Of a DNA stretch of 64,000 nt, positions 54,100 to 63,108 are shown in pieces (position 1 is the first letter of the stretch; the number at the start of each line of letters is the position of its first letter). The notes beneath the pieces were generated by a model. That model made no database searches. It saw nothing but the letters and a program-made list of their open reading frames with translations, and was not told the DNA's origin. The stretch is taken from NCBI RefSeq assembly GCF_016908325.1, contig NZ_JAFBDR010000017.1, positions 1 to 64,000 of the forward strand, read 5' to 3'. Source of the stretch: Aquibacillus albus. GTDB lineage: Bacteria; Bacillota; Bacilli; Bacillales; Amphibacillaceae. The position numbers and the translations under genes are program-made.

Positions 54100-54480
54100 G
54101 TGACTGTAAAAGGGAAATTATTGAAATTCTCTAAAGCAGGATTAGCCTTGGCTATGATGAAAGGTAAGTCTTATGTGTCCATGGGTTCTGTTTCAATGGG
54201 TATTGCTGGCAGTATGATTCAAGAGGATTTCTTCCAGGATTACTTAGGGATGAGAAATGAATATGTAGATATGAGTGAATTTTAAGAAGAATGAATGAAG
54301 TCATGAAACCGCATCGGGAGATAACGGAAGAAGAAGTTCAGAAGTGTCTTGATGCTACACAATGGCGACCTGCTTCAACAGAATACTTCCGAGGTGGGGG
54401 TTTCTCCAGTGATTTCTTAACAAAAGGGGAAAGGGCTTTTCTGGCTGAATTTAATAACATATTGAAACAGCCATGGAAAG
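54100..54480 (+). pseudogene. fucI: L-fucose isomerase, fragments
   Basis: 54100-54285 encodes [18 protein letters not shown]...[15 protein letters not shown], which aligns with E. coli FucI at about 170-215. After a stop, 54300-54430 encodes [19 protein letters not shown] and [17 protein letters not shown], aligning with FucI at about 370-415. About 155 codons between them and both ends of the gene (FucI is about 590 aa) are missing. The isomerase of the classical fucose pathway is therefore dead here, at the edge of the active fucose locus. Confidence 0.82.
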
Positions 54481-54515
54481 CCCAAACTTATAGAATTATT
54501 CATAAAATAGCTTTA

Positions 54516-55373
54516 TCATTTTTTACTTTTTCGATACCCTGCAGGAGTAGTTCCTATATATTTTTTAAAGATCCTATAAAAATGTGGGGTGCTTTCAAAA
54601 CCACTTAATTCTGCAATATAAGAAACTGGATAGTCAGTACTCCATAATAACTCTTTAGCTTTATAAGTCTTTCTTTTGTTTAAGTACACAGTAAGCCCCA
54701 TTCCGGTTATTTGCTTAAAGACTCTACTAAAATGTGCAGGACTAACATGAGCTCTCTCAGCTAACAGGCTTAAGGATATATTGCCTTGAAGATTATGATC
54801 AATATAGGTGAAAATCTCATTCATCCAGTAACGATTAAAATCTCCTTCCCTAAATTTATTCTCTGTTTGTTTCATACTAAAGCGAGATAAAAAGAGTAAT
54901 ATTTGATGAGTAATCAAAATGGCAGCATGGATTGAACCCAGTTGTTTTGCGCTTAACTCTTGTTGAATATTGTTCAAATGTTCTTCAAAAGTTTGTTGCT
55001 CCACATCAGAAAGTGAAAGTTTATAGTGTTTATTTTTCTTAATCTTCTCAACGATAGATAAATAGGAGAAGTTCTCTTCCACAGAGATGGATTGAATGAG
55101 AGCAGGACTAAAAAAGATAACAGATGACGTAATTAAATCATTTTTATCAGGAACTGCATGATGAATGGTATCGTTTGGGATTATGAATACGTCCCCTTTG
55201 CCCATATCGTAAAGAGTATTATTAATGAAAAATGTCCCTTTTCCTTTGTGGACATAAATAATTTCATGAAAGTCATGGATATGAGTAGGTAACTCATTTT
55301 GGGGATCCTTACTCCCTTTATAAACAAACGAAAAAGGAAATGGAGAATTAGAAGTTTTTTTAATCGCTTTCAT
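54516..55373 (-). CDS. AraC family transcriptional regulator
   Basis: 285 aa from ATG at 55373, with AGGTG upstream. N-terminal cupin sensing domain ([38 protein letters not shown], about 30-80) and C-terminal double HTH ([47 protein letters not shown]). Divergent from the fucose catabolic genes, which begin 130 bp away, so it is probably their activator with L-fucose or a derivative as signal. Confidence 0.9.
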   Translation of the reverse strand: MKAIKKTSNSPFPFSFVYKGSKDPQNELPTHIHDFHEIIYVHKGKGTFFINNTLYDMGKGDVFIIPNDTIHHAVPDKNDLITSSVIFFSPALIQSISVEENFSYLSIVEKIKKNKHYKLSLSDVEQQTFEEHLNNIQQELSAKQLGSIHAAILITHQILLFLSRFSMKQTENKFREGDFNRYWMNEIFTYIDHNLQGNISLSLLAERAHVSPAHFSRVFKQITGMGLTVYLNKRKTYKAKELLWSTDYPVSYIAELSGFESTPHFYRIFKKYIGTTPAGYRKSKK

Positions 55374-55502
55374 TATTATCACCTAACTACACTATATATC
55401 AAAAAAAAGTATAAAAAAAGCAAAAAATGTAATTTTTATTTCACTTTATTGCTGATAATCTATAATTACAGAATGATTTGTATTTTAAAAAGGAGTGTTT
55501 AA

Positions 55503-56516
55503 GTGAAATCTATCATTTGTGAAGAACCTAAGATGTTTAAAGCGACAAATACTGAAAAGCCTGAATACCAAAAGGGTAATGCCATTGTAAATATAAAACG
55601 AATTGGCATCTGTGGTACCGATCTACATGCGTTTATGGGCAACCAACCATTTTTTAAGTATCCAAGAGTACTCGGTCATGAGCTTGCAGGGGTTATAGAT
55701 TCTATAGAAGATAATTCAAAGGGGTTACAGAAAGGTGATCAAGTATCGATTATTCCTTATATGGAGTGTGGCCAATGTATTGCCTGTAGAAACGGACTGA
55801 CAAACTGTTGTACAGATATGAAAGTGATGGGCGTTCATTTTGATGGCGGTATGTGTGAACAAATTTCCGTTCCTTTTGACCATCTCATTCAAACGAATGG
55901 ATTAACTTTAGATCAATCAGCCATACTCGAGCCTTTAAGTATTGGAGCACATGCTGTAAGGCGTTCCAATGTGAAAGATGGTGAATTTGTCCTCGTCATT
56001 GGTGCTGGACCAATTGGGTTAGGAGTGATCACTGCTGCTAAGCAAACAGGTGCTAGAGTAATAGCCATGGATATTAATGAAGAACGTTTAAATTTCTCTC
56101 GTGAGTGGGCAAACGTAGATTACACTATAAATGCCCTGAAGACACCAGTTGACCAGTTAATGGACATAACAGACGGTGACATGCCTACCGTTGTCTTTGA
56201 TGCAACCGGAAATAGTAAATCGATGATGGATGCTTTCCAATATCCAGCAAACGGAGGAAAGTTAATATTTGTTGGATTAGTTAAATCCGACATAACTTTT
56301 GATGATCCTTTATTCCACTCAAAGGAACTTACCTTATTAGCAAGTAGAAATGCAACGAAAGAAGATTTTGATTTTGTCATCCAATCGATTGAAAATGGGT
56401 ACATTGATGCAAATCGTTTTATCACACATCGATCTAATTTTGATAACTTAATCAATGAATTTGATAACTGGTTGAAACCAGAGACTGGCGTAGTGAAAGC
56501 AATGGTTGAATTATAG
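55503..56516 (+). CDS. Zinc-dependent alcohol dehydrogenase (MDR family)
   Basis: 337 aa from GTG, AAAGGAGTG upstream. Catalytic zinc site ICGTDLHAF, GHELAG; structural zinc cysteines CGQCIACRNGLTNCC; NAD motif VIGAGPIGLGVITAAK. Resembles sugar-acid or polyol dehydrogenases such as L-galactonate oxidoreductase. As first gene of the fucose operon it may oxidise L-fuconate or 2-keto-3-deoxy-L-fuconate, but substrate is inferred. An NAD-linked role follows from the Asp after beta-2 (AMDIN). Confidence 0.87.
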   Translation: MKSIICEEPKMFKATNTEKPEYQKGNAIVNIKRIGICGTDLHAFMGNQPFFKYPRVLGHELAGVIDSIEDNSKGLQKGDQVSIIPYMECGQCIACRNGLTNCCTDMKVMGVHFDGGMCEQISVPFDHLIQTNGLTLDQSAILEPLSIGAHAVRRSNVKDGEFVLVIGAGPIGLGVITAAKQTGARVIAMDINEERLNFSREWANVDYTINALKTPVDQLMDITDGDMPTVVFDATGNSKSMMDAFQYPANGGKLIFVGLVKSDITFDDPLFHSKELTLLASRNATKEDFDFVIQSIENGYIDANRFITHRSNFDNLINEFDNWLKPETGVVKAMVEL

Positions 56517-56545
56517 TCATCCGAAAATAGAAAGTGAGGAATAAT

Positions 56546-56977
56546 ATGTTAAAAGGTATTCCAAAAATCATATCCCCTGAGTTGATGAAAATATTGATGG
56601 AGATGGGTCACGGAGATGAAATTGTACTTGCTGATGGTAATTTTCCTGCTGCGAGTCATGGTGCAAAAGTTGTTCGTTGTGATGGGCATGGAACAATTGC
56701 CCTTTTAGAGGCCTTATTACTATTGTTTCCGTTAGACACTTATACAAAACACCCTATTGCCTTAATGGATGTTGTTAAAGGGGACACTGTGGAAACACCA
56801 ATTTGGAAAGAATATGATTCTATAGTAGCAAATAATACCTCGATAGAAGAACCTTTCGAATATGAAGAAAGATTTGCTTTTTATGAAAGAGCAAAGAAAG
56901 CCTATGCCATCGTAGCAACTGGGGAAAAAGCATTGTATGCCAACGTTATCCTGAAAAAAGGTGTTATTTCTGAATAA
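56546..56977 (+). CDS. fucU: L-fucose mutarotase (RbsD/FucU family)
   Basis: 143 aa from ATG at 56546, GTGAGGA upstream; the GTG at 56534 lies within the ribosome binding site. KIISPELMKILMEMGHGDEIVLADGNFPA carries the conserved His of the family, and the C-terminal Tyr is in EKALYANVILKKG. Interconverts fucose anomers so that the beta-pyranose can be used. Its length and FDLDTY-type middle favour FucU over RbsD, as does the context. Second gene of the operon. Confidence 0.92.
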   Translation: MLKGIPKIISPELMKILMEMGHGDEIVLADGNFPAASHGAKVVRCDGHGTIALLEALLLLFPLDTYTKHPIALMDVVKGDTVETPIWKEYDSIVANNTSIEEPFEYEERFAFYERAKKAYAIVATGEKALYANVILKKGVISE

Positions 56978-56992
56978 GAGGGTGAAGAAGAT

Positions 56993-57826
56993 ATGAGAAT
57001 TGATGCACATCAACATTATTGGAAGATTAGTAGAGATGACTATGGATGGATTACGCCGGAAATAACTACTTTATATCGTGATTTTCTGGAGGAAGATTTG
57101 GTTAACCATCTAAAAGATTGTGGTATAGATAAAACGATAGTTGTTCAAGCTGCTCCAACTATTGAAGAAACTGAATTTATACTTTCGCTAAGTGAACGTT
57201 CTGAATCCATTATCGGTGTTGTTGGCTGGATTGACATAGATAATCCATCTTATAAGGAACAACTAGAAACTTTCAGAAAAAATCCTAAGTTCATTGGAAT
57301 CCGTGTTATGATTCAGGATATGCCAGATGAAAATATTATTTTAAATTCGAATTATTTGGAAGCGTTCTCTTATTTTGAGGAAATTGATCTTCCGGTTGAT
57401 CTATTAGTTCATTCTAGTCAACTTTCTGCCGTATGTGAGCTTTTAAAGCATGTATCGATAAGAGGAGTAATTGACCACGTTGCCAAGCCAGAAATTGAAC
57501 AGGGAAATATAGAGCCATGGAAAAGTCAAATGGCTGAAATTGCTAGTCACCCAAATATTTATTGTAAACTATCTGGAATGGTGACAGAAGCAAACCATAA
57601 GGATTGGAAAAAAGACGAGTTTATCCCCTATGTACGTCATATCATTGATGTTTTTGGTGTTCAGCGCGTTATGTATGGCAGTGATTGGCCGGTTTGTTTA
57701 CTAGCTGCTAGTTATGATGACGTCTACAATCTATTAAACGATACACTTCCAGACGATGTTTCAAACGAAGAGAAGGAATTGGTGTTTGGTAAAAATGCGA
57801 TGGACTTTTACAAGCTAAAAATATAA
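56993..57826 (+). CDS. Amidohydrolase, probable L-fuconolactonase
   Basis: 277 aa, COG3618 amidohydrolase-2 family. IDAHQHYWKISRDDYGW at the N-terminus has the H-x-H site, GVIDHVAKPE the second His, and MYGSDWPVC the metal Asp. Family members hydrolyse L-fucono-1,5-lactone (or rhamnono- and galactono-lactones). Between fucU and the aldo/keto reductase, which would form that lactone. ATG follows GAGGGTGAAG, 15 bp after fucU. Confidence 0.9.
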   Translation: MRIDAHQHYWKISRDDYGWITPEITTLYRDFLEEDLVNHLKDCGIDKTIVVQAAPTIEETEFILSLSERSESIIGVVGWIDIDNPSYKEQLETFRKNPKFIGIRVMIQDMPDENIILNSNYLEAFSYFEEIDLPVDLLVHSSQLSAVCELLKHVSIRGVIDHVAKPEIEQGNIEPWKSQMAEIASHPNIYCKLSGMVTEANHKDWKKDEFIPYVRHIIDVFGVQRVMYGSDWPVCLLAASYDDVYNLLNDTLPDDVSNEEKELVFGKNAMDFYKLKI

Positions 57827-57842
57827 AAGAGGAGGAACAACC

Positions 57843-58772
57843 GTGAAATACAGAAAATTAGGCCAAACAGGATTAGATGTGTCGGTACTGAGTTATGGTG
57901 CATCCTCACTTGGATCAGTTTTTAGGGAAATCAATGAAGAGGAAGGAATAAAGTCTGTCCATGCTGCAGTTGATCAAGGCATTAACTTAATTGATGTTTC
58001 TCCTTATTATGGGTTAACGAAAGCGGAGACTGTTCTAGGGAAGGCATTAAAAGATATCCCTCGGGATAAATATTTCCTTTCTACCAAAGCAGGTAGATAT
58101 GGTGAAAATGAGTTTGATTTTTCAAAGAATAGAATTACGAAAAGTTTGGAGGAAAGTCTTCAAAGATTGGGTACGGATTATGTAGACATTTTATTATTAC
58201 ATGATATTGAATTCGGATCTTATAACCAAGTTATAGAGGAAGGAATTCCTGCATTAGAAGAATTAAAAAAACAGGGTAAAATTCGATTTTACGGCGTATC
58301 TGGATTGCCACTGACTGTTTTTGATAAAGTTCTTAACAAAGCAGATTTAGATGTCATTTTATCCTATTGCCATTACTCATTAAATGATACGTCTCTTTTA
58401 TCGCTTATCCCTTTACTGGAAGAGAAACAGGTGGGATTAATCAATGCTTCTCCGATTTCAATGGGATTATTAAGCTCGCGTCCTGTAGCAGATTGGCATC
58501 CGGCTGATGAGGAAATAAAGCAGGTGTGTAAAAAAGCTGCGGAATTTTGTGAGCAAAACGGTGAAGATTTGGCTAAGTTAGCTATTCAATACTCTGTTCA
58601 GAATGAACTGATTCCTACTACATTAGTAAGTACAGCGAGTGTTAAAAATATAACCAAAAATATTGACTGGACAGAAGAACCAATTAATGAAGATATTCTA
58701 GAGGCTGTTCTTAAAATCTTACAACCTATCCATAACAAAACTTGGTCGAGCGGAAATTCTGAGTGGAATTAA
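57843..58772 (+). CDS. Aldo/keto reductase, probable L-fucose dehydrogenase
   Basis: 309 aa, (beta/alpha)8 barrel. Tetrad visible: Asp in INLIDVSPYYGLT with its Tyr, Lys in YFLSTKAGRYG, His in DILLLHDIEFG. YRKLGQTGLDVSVLSYGAS start and the L-galactose/D-threo-aldose 1-dehydrogenase-like subgroup pattern suit oxidation of L-fucose to the lactone with NAD(P). GTG follows GAGGAGG, 17 bp after the lactonase gene. Confidence 0.9.
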   Translation: MKYRKLGQTGLDVSVLSYGASSLGSVFREINEEEGIKSVHAAVDQGINLIDVSPYYGLTKAETVLGKALKDIPRDKYFLSTKAGRYGENEFDFSKNRITKSLEESLQRLGTDYVDILLLHDIEFGSYNQVIEEGIPALEELKKQGKIRFYGVSGLPLTVFDKVLNKADLDVILSYCHYSLNDTSLLSLIPLLEEKQVGLINASPISMGLLSSRPVADWHPADEEIKQVCKKAAEFCEQNGEDLAKLAIQYSVQNELIPTTLVSTASVKNITKNIDWTEEPINEDILEAVLKILQPIHNKTWSSGNSEWN

Positions 58773-58816
58773 AGTGTAGCTGAGGTGGATTCTATCATTC
58801 CTTTGGAGGTATTTAA

Positions 58817-61189
58817 TTGAAATTACAATATAAGAAACCAGCGGTAAAGTGGACGGAGGCATTGCCAATTGGTAATAGTAGACTTGGCGCAATGGTATTT
58901 GGAGGAATAGGTGTAGAACACCTCCAATTAAATGAGGAAACATTGTGGTCAGGCTATCCGAGAGATTGGAATAATCCAGATGCAAAGCATTTACTTGCTG
59001 AAATACGTCATCAAGTAAATGAAGAGAATTTTGAAGAAGCAGACAATATAGCCAAGAAAATGATGGGTCCTTATACACAATCATACATGCCGTTAGGAGA
59101 TTTATTTCTTCAGTTTGAACATGGTGAAGTTGTCGAAAATTATAGTAGAAGCCTTGATTTGAAAGATGGTATCAGCTATGTAGAGTACCAAGTAGGAAAA
59201 ACAACATTCACACGAGAAATGTTTATCTCGTATCCTGATCAAGTCGCTGTCATTGAGATAAAAACAAGTCAACCTGGTTTATTAAATGTACATGCTAAGT
59301 TGGAAAGTCCGTTAAGATACCGAACACATGATGATCAAGGCCAACTCGTCATGACAGGGCATGCCCCAGAAAAGGTGGATCCCAATTATTACACAACAGA
59401 AAACCCAATTGTGTATGGTGATGATGATACAACGAAAGCAATGACATTTGAAGGTCGTTTAGGGATTGCGCATGACTCTGGTACATTAACAGTGGATTGT
59501 GATGGGATGCACCTATTAGGTGCAACGAGTGCAACCTTTTATTTCTCTGGTGCAACGAGTTTTAATGGGTATGACCATTTTCCTTCGACAGAAGGAAAAG
59601 ACCCATCATTAGATGCTAATTCTTATTTAAAGCATGCGATGAAATTTTCTTATGCGGAATTACGAGAACGCCATATCGAAGATTACTGTTCCTTATTCGG
59701 TCGTGTAGATCTTCAGCTAGGTAAGACAAACGCACTTGAGGATATGTCAACCGACCAATGGATAGCTGAATATGGGGCATCGGATCCTGGATTAGTAGAA
59801 CTATTGTTTCAATATGGAAGATACTTAATGATAACTAACTCACGTCCAGGTTCCCAACCTGCTAATTTACAAGGGATATGGAATGCGAATACACGACCAC
59901 CATGGAGTAGTAATTTTACCTTAAACATAAATGCAGAAATGAATTATTGGCCAGTAGAGACAACGAATCTATCAGAGTGTCATGAGCCATTATTAAGCTT
60001 AATAGAGAGACTATCTAGAAATGGTAAGTCTACTGCAAAGGAGAATTATGGTGCTGATGGTTGGGTGGCTCACCACAATACGGATATATGGTGTCAAACA
60101 GCACCTGTAGGTGACTATGGTCATGGGGATCCAGTATGGGCACTATGGCCAATGGGTGGAGTCTGGTTGTGTCAACATTTATGGGAGCATTTTGCTTTTA
60201 GTAAAGATAAGGATTATTTACGTGAAAAAGCTTATCCCGTGATGAAAGATGCCGCACGATTCTGTCTGGATTGGCTGGAAGAAGACGAGGATGGTTACTT
60301 TATCACAAATCCATCTACTTCGCCTGAACACAAATTTATTCATAACGAAGTTAAGGCTTCAGTAAGTAAATCTTCAACAATGGATTTGGCACTTATATGG
60401 GATTTATTTACCAATTGTATGGAAGCATCAGAAGTCTTGCAAATTGATCAAAGCTTCTGTGAACAACTGAGTGAAGTACGGGACTCCTTATACCCAATGC
60501 AAGTCGGAAAATATGGCCAGTTACAGGAATGGTATAAAGATTTTGAAGACGAAGATACGTATCATCGCCATGTATCCCACTTATTTGGCGTTTATCCAGG
60601 AAGACAACTGACTTCAATCAAATCATCCGAATTTTATCAGGCAGCAAGAAAATCATTGGAGCGAAGAGGGAATGAAGGTACGGGATGGAGTCTAGGATGG
60701 AAAGTAGGATTATGGGCGCGATTTAGAGATGGTGAGCAATCCCTAGAACTAATTAACAATTTGTTGCAGCTTGTTGATGATGACATAGAAAACTACCACA
60801 AGGGCGGAATTTACGCAAACTTATTTGATGCACATCCACCTTTTCAAATAGACGGAAACTTTGGGGTAACGGCTGGGATAGCAGAAATGTTATTACAATC
60901 TCATGAAGGTGTATTGGAATTTCTACCAGCGTTACCTGTGGCTTGGGCAACAGGAAAAGTAAAGGGGTTAAAAGCTAGGGGAGGATTTGAAGTTAATCTT
61001 GCATGGCTGAATGGTGAAGTGTCCTGTATAGAAATATTATCGCTTGCAGGAGAAGACTGTACACTGAATGCGGAATTTATTGTCAAAGAAAAAGAAACTC
61101 TCAACCTAGTGGATTTGCGGGAGTTAGCGGATGGAAAATACGAAATAAATACGGAAAAAGGAAAAAGTTATGTGCTTTTGCCTAGTTAA
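58817..61189 (+). CDS. GH95 alpha-L-fucosidase
   Basis: 790 aa from TTG with GGAGGT upstream. N-terminal beta domain ([33 protein letters not shown]), (alpha/alpha)6 catalytic barrel with [35 protein letters not shown], and the late [20 protein letters not shown]. The inverting catalytic Glu/Asn/Asp positions lie in these motifs. GH95 mainly cuts terminal alpha-1,2-linked L-fucose (some act on galactose). No signal peptide, so cytoplasmic. Last of the first operon part. Confidence 0.95.
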   Translation: MKLQYKKPAVKWTEALPIGNSRLGAMVFGGIGVEHLQLNEETLWSGYPRDWNNPDAKHLLAEIRHQVNEENFEEADNIAKKMMGPYTQSYMPLGDLFLQFEHGEVVENYSRSLDLKDGISYVEYQVGKTTFTREMFISYPDQVAVIEIKTSQPGLLNVHAKLESPLRYRTHDDQGQLVMTGHAPEKVDPNYYTTENPIVYGDDDTTKAMTFEGRLGIAHDSGTLTVDCDGMHLLGATSATFYFSGATSFNGYDHFPSTEGKDPSLDANSYLKHAMKFSYAELRERHIEDYCSLFGRVDLQLGKTNALEDMSTDQWIAEYGASDPGLVELLFQYGRYLMITNSRPGSQPANLQGIWNANTRPPWSSNFTLNINAEMNYWPVETTNLSECHEPLLSLIERLSRNGKSTAKENYGADGWVAHHNTDIWCQTAPVGDYGHGDPVWALWPMGGVWLCQHLWEHFAFSKDKDYLREKAYPVMKDAARFCLDWLEEDEDGYFITNPSTSPEHKFIHNEVKASVSKSSTMDLALIWDLFTNCMEASEVLQIDQSFCEQLSEVRDSLYPMQVGKYGQLQEWYKDFEDEDTYHRHVSHLFGVYPGRQLTSIKSSEFYQAARKSLERRGNEGTGWSLGWKVGLWARFRDGEQSLELINNLLQLVDDDIENYHKGGIYANLFDAHPPFQIDGNFGVTAGIAEMLLQSHEGVLEFLPALPVAWATGKVKGLKARGGFEVNLAWLNGEVSCIEILSLAGEDCTLNAEFIVKEKETLNLVDLRELADGKYEINTEKGKSYVLLPS

Positions 61190-61395
61190 TTAGTACACAG
61201 ATGGGTAGTTTTAATAGATTGGAATTGATTAGTTTGTTATGGATTAAAATCAAAGCTGGAATAGGTATATGTATGGTCATAAAATAAGGAGAAATTTGCA
61301 CGTAGCTTGAAAATGGCGAGAGTGCTTGTGTCAATAATGTAAGCGCTTTATAATGTTTAAATAACTAGTATAAGCTATAAATTGAAAGGAGTTTA
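61190..61395 (+). other. GH95/GH29 intergenic region
   Basis: 206 bp without ORF. Contains a cre-like site at 61338 and no strong terminator, so GH29 may be read both from the upstream operon and from a local promoter. Confidence 0.45.
61338..61351 (+). promoter_or_regulatory. cre-like CcpA site before GH29 gene
   Basis: TGTAAGCGCTTTAT fits TGWAANCGNTNWCA except at the last bases. It lies 45 bp upstream of the GH29 start, suitable for carbon catabolite repression. Confidence 0.6.
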
Positions 61396-62883
61396 ATGAT
61401 GATGGATCAACACAGTAAAATATCAGATTACTTAAAAGAGATTGACCGTGTAATCATAGAGGGAAAGTATGACGATGACTGGGATTCTCTATCAAATTAT
61501 CAATTAGCTAAATGGTACCGAAATGCTAAATTTGGAATATTTATTCACTGGGGAGTGTACTCTGTACCCGCTTTCGGTAATGAGTGGTATTCGAGAAATA
61601 TGTACATTCAAGGTTCAAAGGAATATGAGCACCACATAAAAACTTACGGGAACCATAAGGAATTTGGCTACAAAGACTTTATTCCGATGTTTCAAGCAGA
61701 ACAGTTTAGTGCAGAGGAATGGGCAGAGCTTTTTAAAGAGGCTGGAGCCAGGTATGTCATGCCTGTAGCAGAACATCACGATGGGTTTCAAATGTATAAG
61801 AGTGATTTTTCCCATTTTAATGCTTATGAAATGGGTCCCAAACGTGACATTTTAGGGGAATTAGGAGATGCATTAGCAAAAAGGGATATTCCGTTATGTG
61901 CATCGACGCACCGTATTGAACATTGGTTTTTTATGGGGCGGGGTAAGGAATTTGATAGTGATATTAAAGAACCTCTTGAGAGAGGTGACTTCTATTGGCC
62001 CGCAATGCCAGAGCCTAACCATCAAGACTTATTTAGTCCATCTCCAACACAGGAATTTCTGGAAGATTGGTTGATTCGTACGTGTGAAATAGTAGATCGT
62101 TATCGTCCTAAAATTATGTATTTTGACTGGTGGATACAGCACCATGCAGTGAAACCCTATCTGAAGAAATTTTCAGCCTATTACTATAATCGGGCAGAAG
62201 AATGGGGAATGGATGTTGCGATTAACTATAAGCATGATGCCTTTATGTTTGGTACCGCAGTAGTAGATATCGAAAGAGGGCAATTTGCTGATCAGAAGCC
62301 TTACTTCTGGCAAACAGATACTTCAGTAGCAAAAAACTCTTGGTGTTATACGGAGAATAATGATTATAAAAAAGCTAAAGAGATTATTTGTGATCTTGTC
62401 GATATTGTCAGTAAAAATGGCAGCTTGTTATTAAATATCGGACCAAAAGCAGATGGAACGATACCAGCTGCGGATAAAGCGATATTGCTAGAAATTGGTG
62501 AATGGTTAAAAGTAAATGGTGAGGCTATCTATGATAGTAAGGTATGGAGAAAGTCAGGTGAAGGCCCGATAAAAATTCAAGAAGGACAGTTTACAGATAA
62601 AGAATCAAAGGAGTTTACTTCAGAAGACATTCGTTTTACTGTAAAGGGTTCTTATCTTTATGCAACTGTATTAAATTATCCCGAGGATGGGAAGGTTAAC
62701 ATCCATTCTCTTGCCGAAAAGGATGCTTCTAAGCTTCCTCATTTCCACGGCATTATTAAAGATGTTTCTATTTTGGGATTCAATGAAAAGCCGAGTTGGA
62801 AGCGAACAGAAAAAGGTCTGGAGATTACTACGAATCAGGTTAGTAGTGATAAACCAGTAGTTTTTAAGTTATTAATCGATTAA
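61396..62883 (+). CDS. GH29 alpha-L-fucosidase
   Basis: 495 aa. Catalytic barrel with KFGIFIHWGVYSVPAFGNEWYSRNMY, VAEHHDGFQMY and the nucleophile Asp in PKIMYFDWWIQHH. GSLLLNIGPKADGTIP is the family's late motif, followed by a C-terminal beta-sandwich. Retaining enzyme that releases terminal L-fucose. No signal peptide, so it acts inside the cell like the GH95 enzyme. AAAGGAG precedes three tandem ATGs; the first is used. A cre-like site lies upstream. Confidence 0.95.
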   Translation: MMMDQHSKISDYLKEIDRVIIEGKYDDDWDSLSNYQLAKWYRNAKFGIFIHWGVYSVPAFGNEWYSRNMYIQGSKEYEHHIKTYGNHKEFGYKDFIPMFQAEQFSAEEWAELFKEAGARYVMPVAEHHDGFQMYKSDFSHFNAYEMGPKRDILGELGDALAKRDIPLCASTHRIEHWFFMGRGKEFDSDIKEPLERGDFYWPAMPEPNHQDLFSPSPTQEFLEDWLIRTCEIVDRYRPKIMYFDWWIQHHAVKPYLKKFSAYYYNRAEEWGMDVAINYKHDAFMFGTAVVDIERGQFADQKPYFWQTDTSVAKNSWCYTENNDYKKAKEIICDLVDIVSKNGSLLLNIGPKADGTIPAADKAILLEIGEWLKVNGEAIYDSKVWRKSGEGPIKIQEGQFTDKESKEFTSEDIRFTVKGSYLYATVLNYPEDGKVNIHSLAEKDASKLPHFHGIIKDVSILGFNEKPSWKRTEKGLEITTNQVSSDKPVVFKLLID

Positions 62884-63108
62884 TTATTGCAAAAAGTGTT
62901 GAGAAAACATCTAGAGTATGTATTTATTTTGGATTTCTCTGTCGGTAAATTCCGTACTTTCATGAAGTAAGCCTTTGACCCATTGTTAGTCGGGTGAAAA
63001 GACTGAATTGTAGGTCTTTAAAGGAACGATTTGCTACTAGATTAGTTTCTATAAATCTTTGGCCGAAGGAAAGCTTCGGCCTACAAATACTATAGAAATG
63101 AGGTACTT
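62884..63108 (+). other. Intergenic region after GH29
   Basis: 225 bp. GGCCGAAG-gaaa-GCTTCGGCC at 63061-63081 forms a stable hairpin but without a T-tract, 28 bp before the next start codon. It may be an attenuator or a leader structure. No ORF. Confidence 0.5.

Noticed and set aside
54291-54608. 105-codon frame as a complete gene
   Set aside because: It combines a FucI fragment with sequence antisense to the AraC gene; it is part of the fucI remnant.
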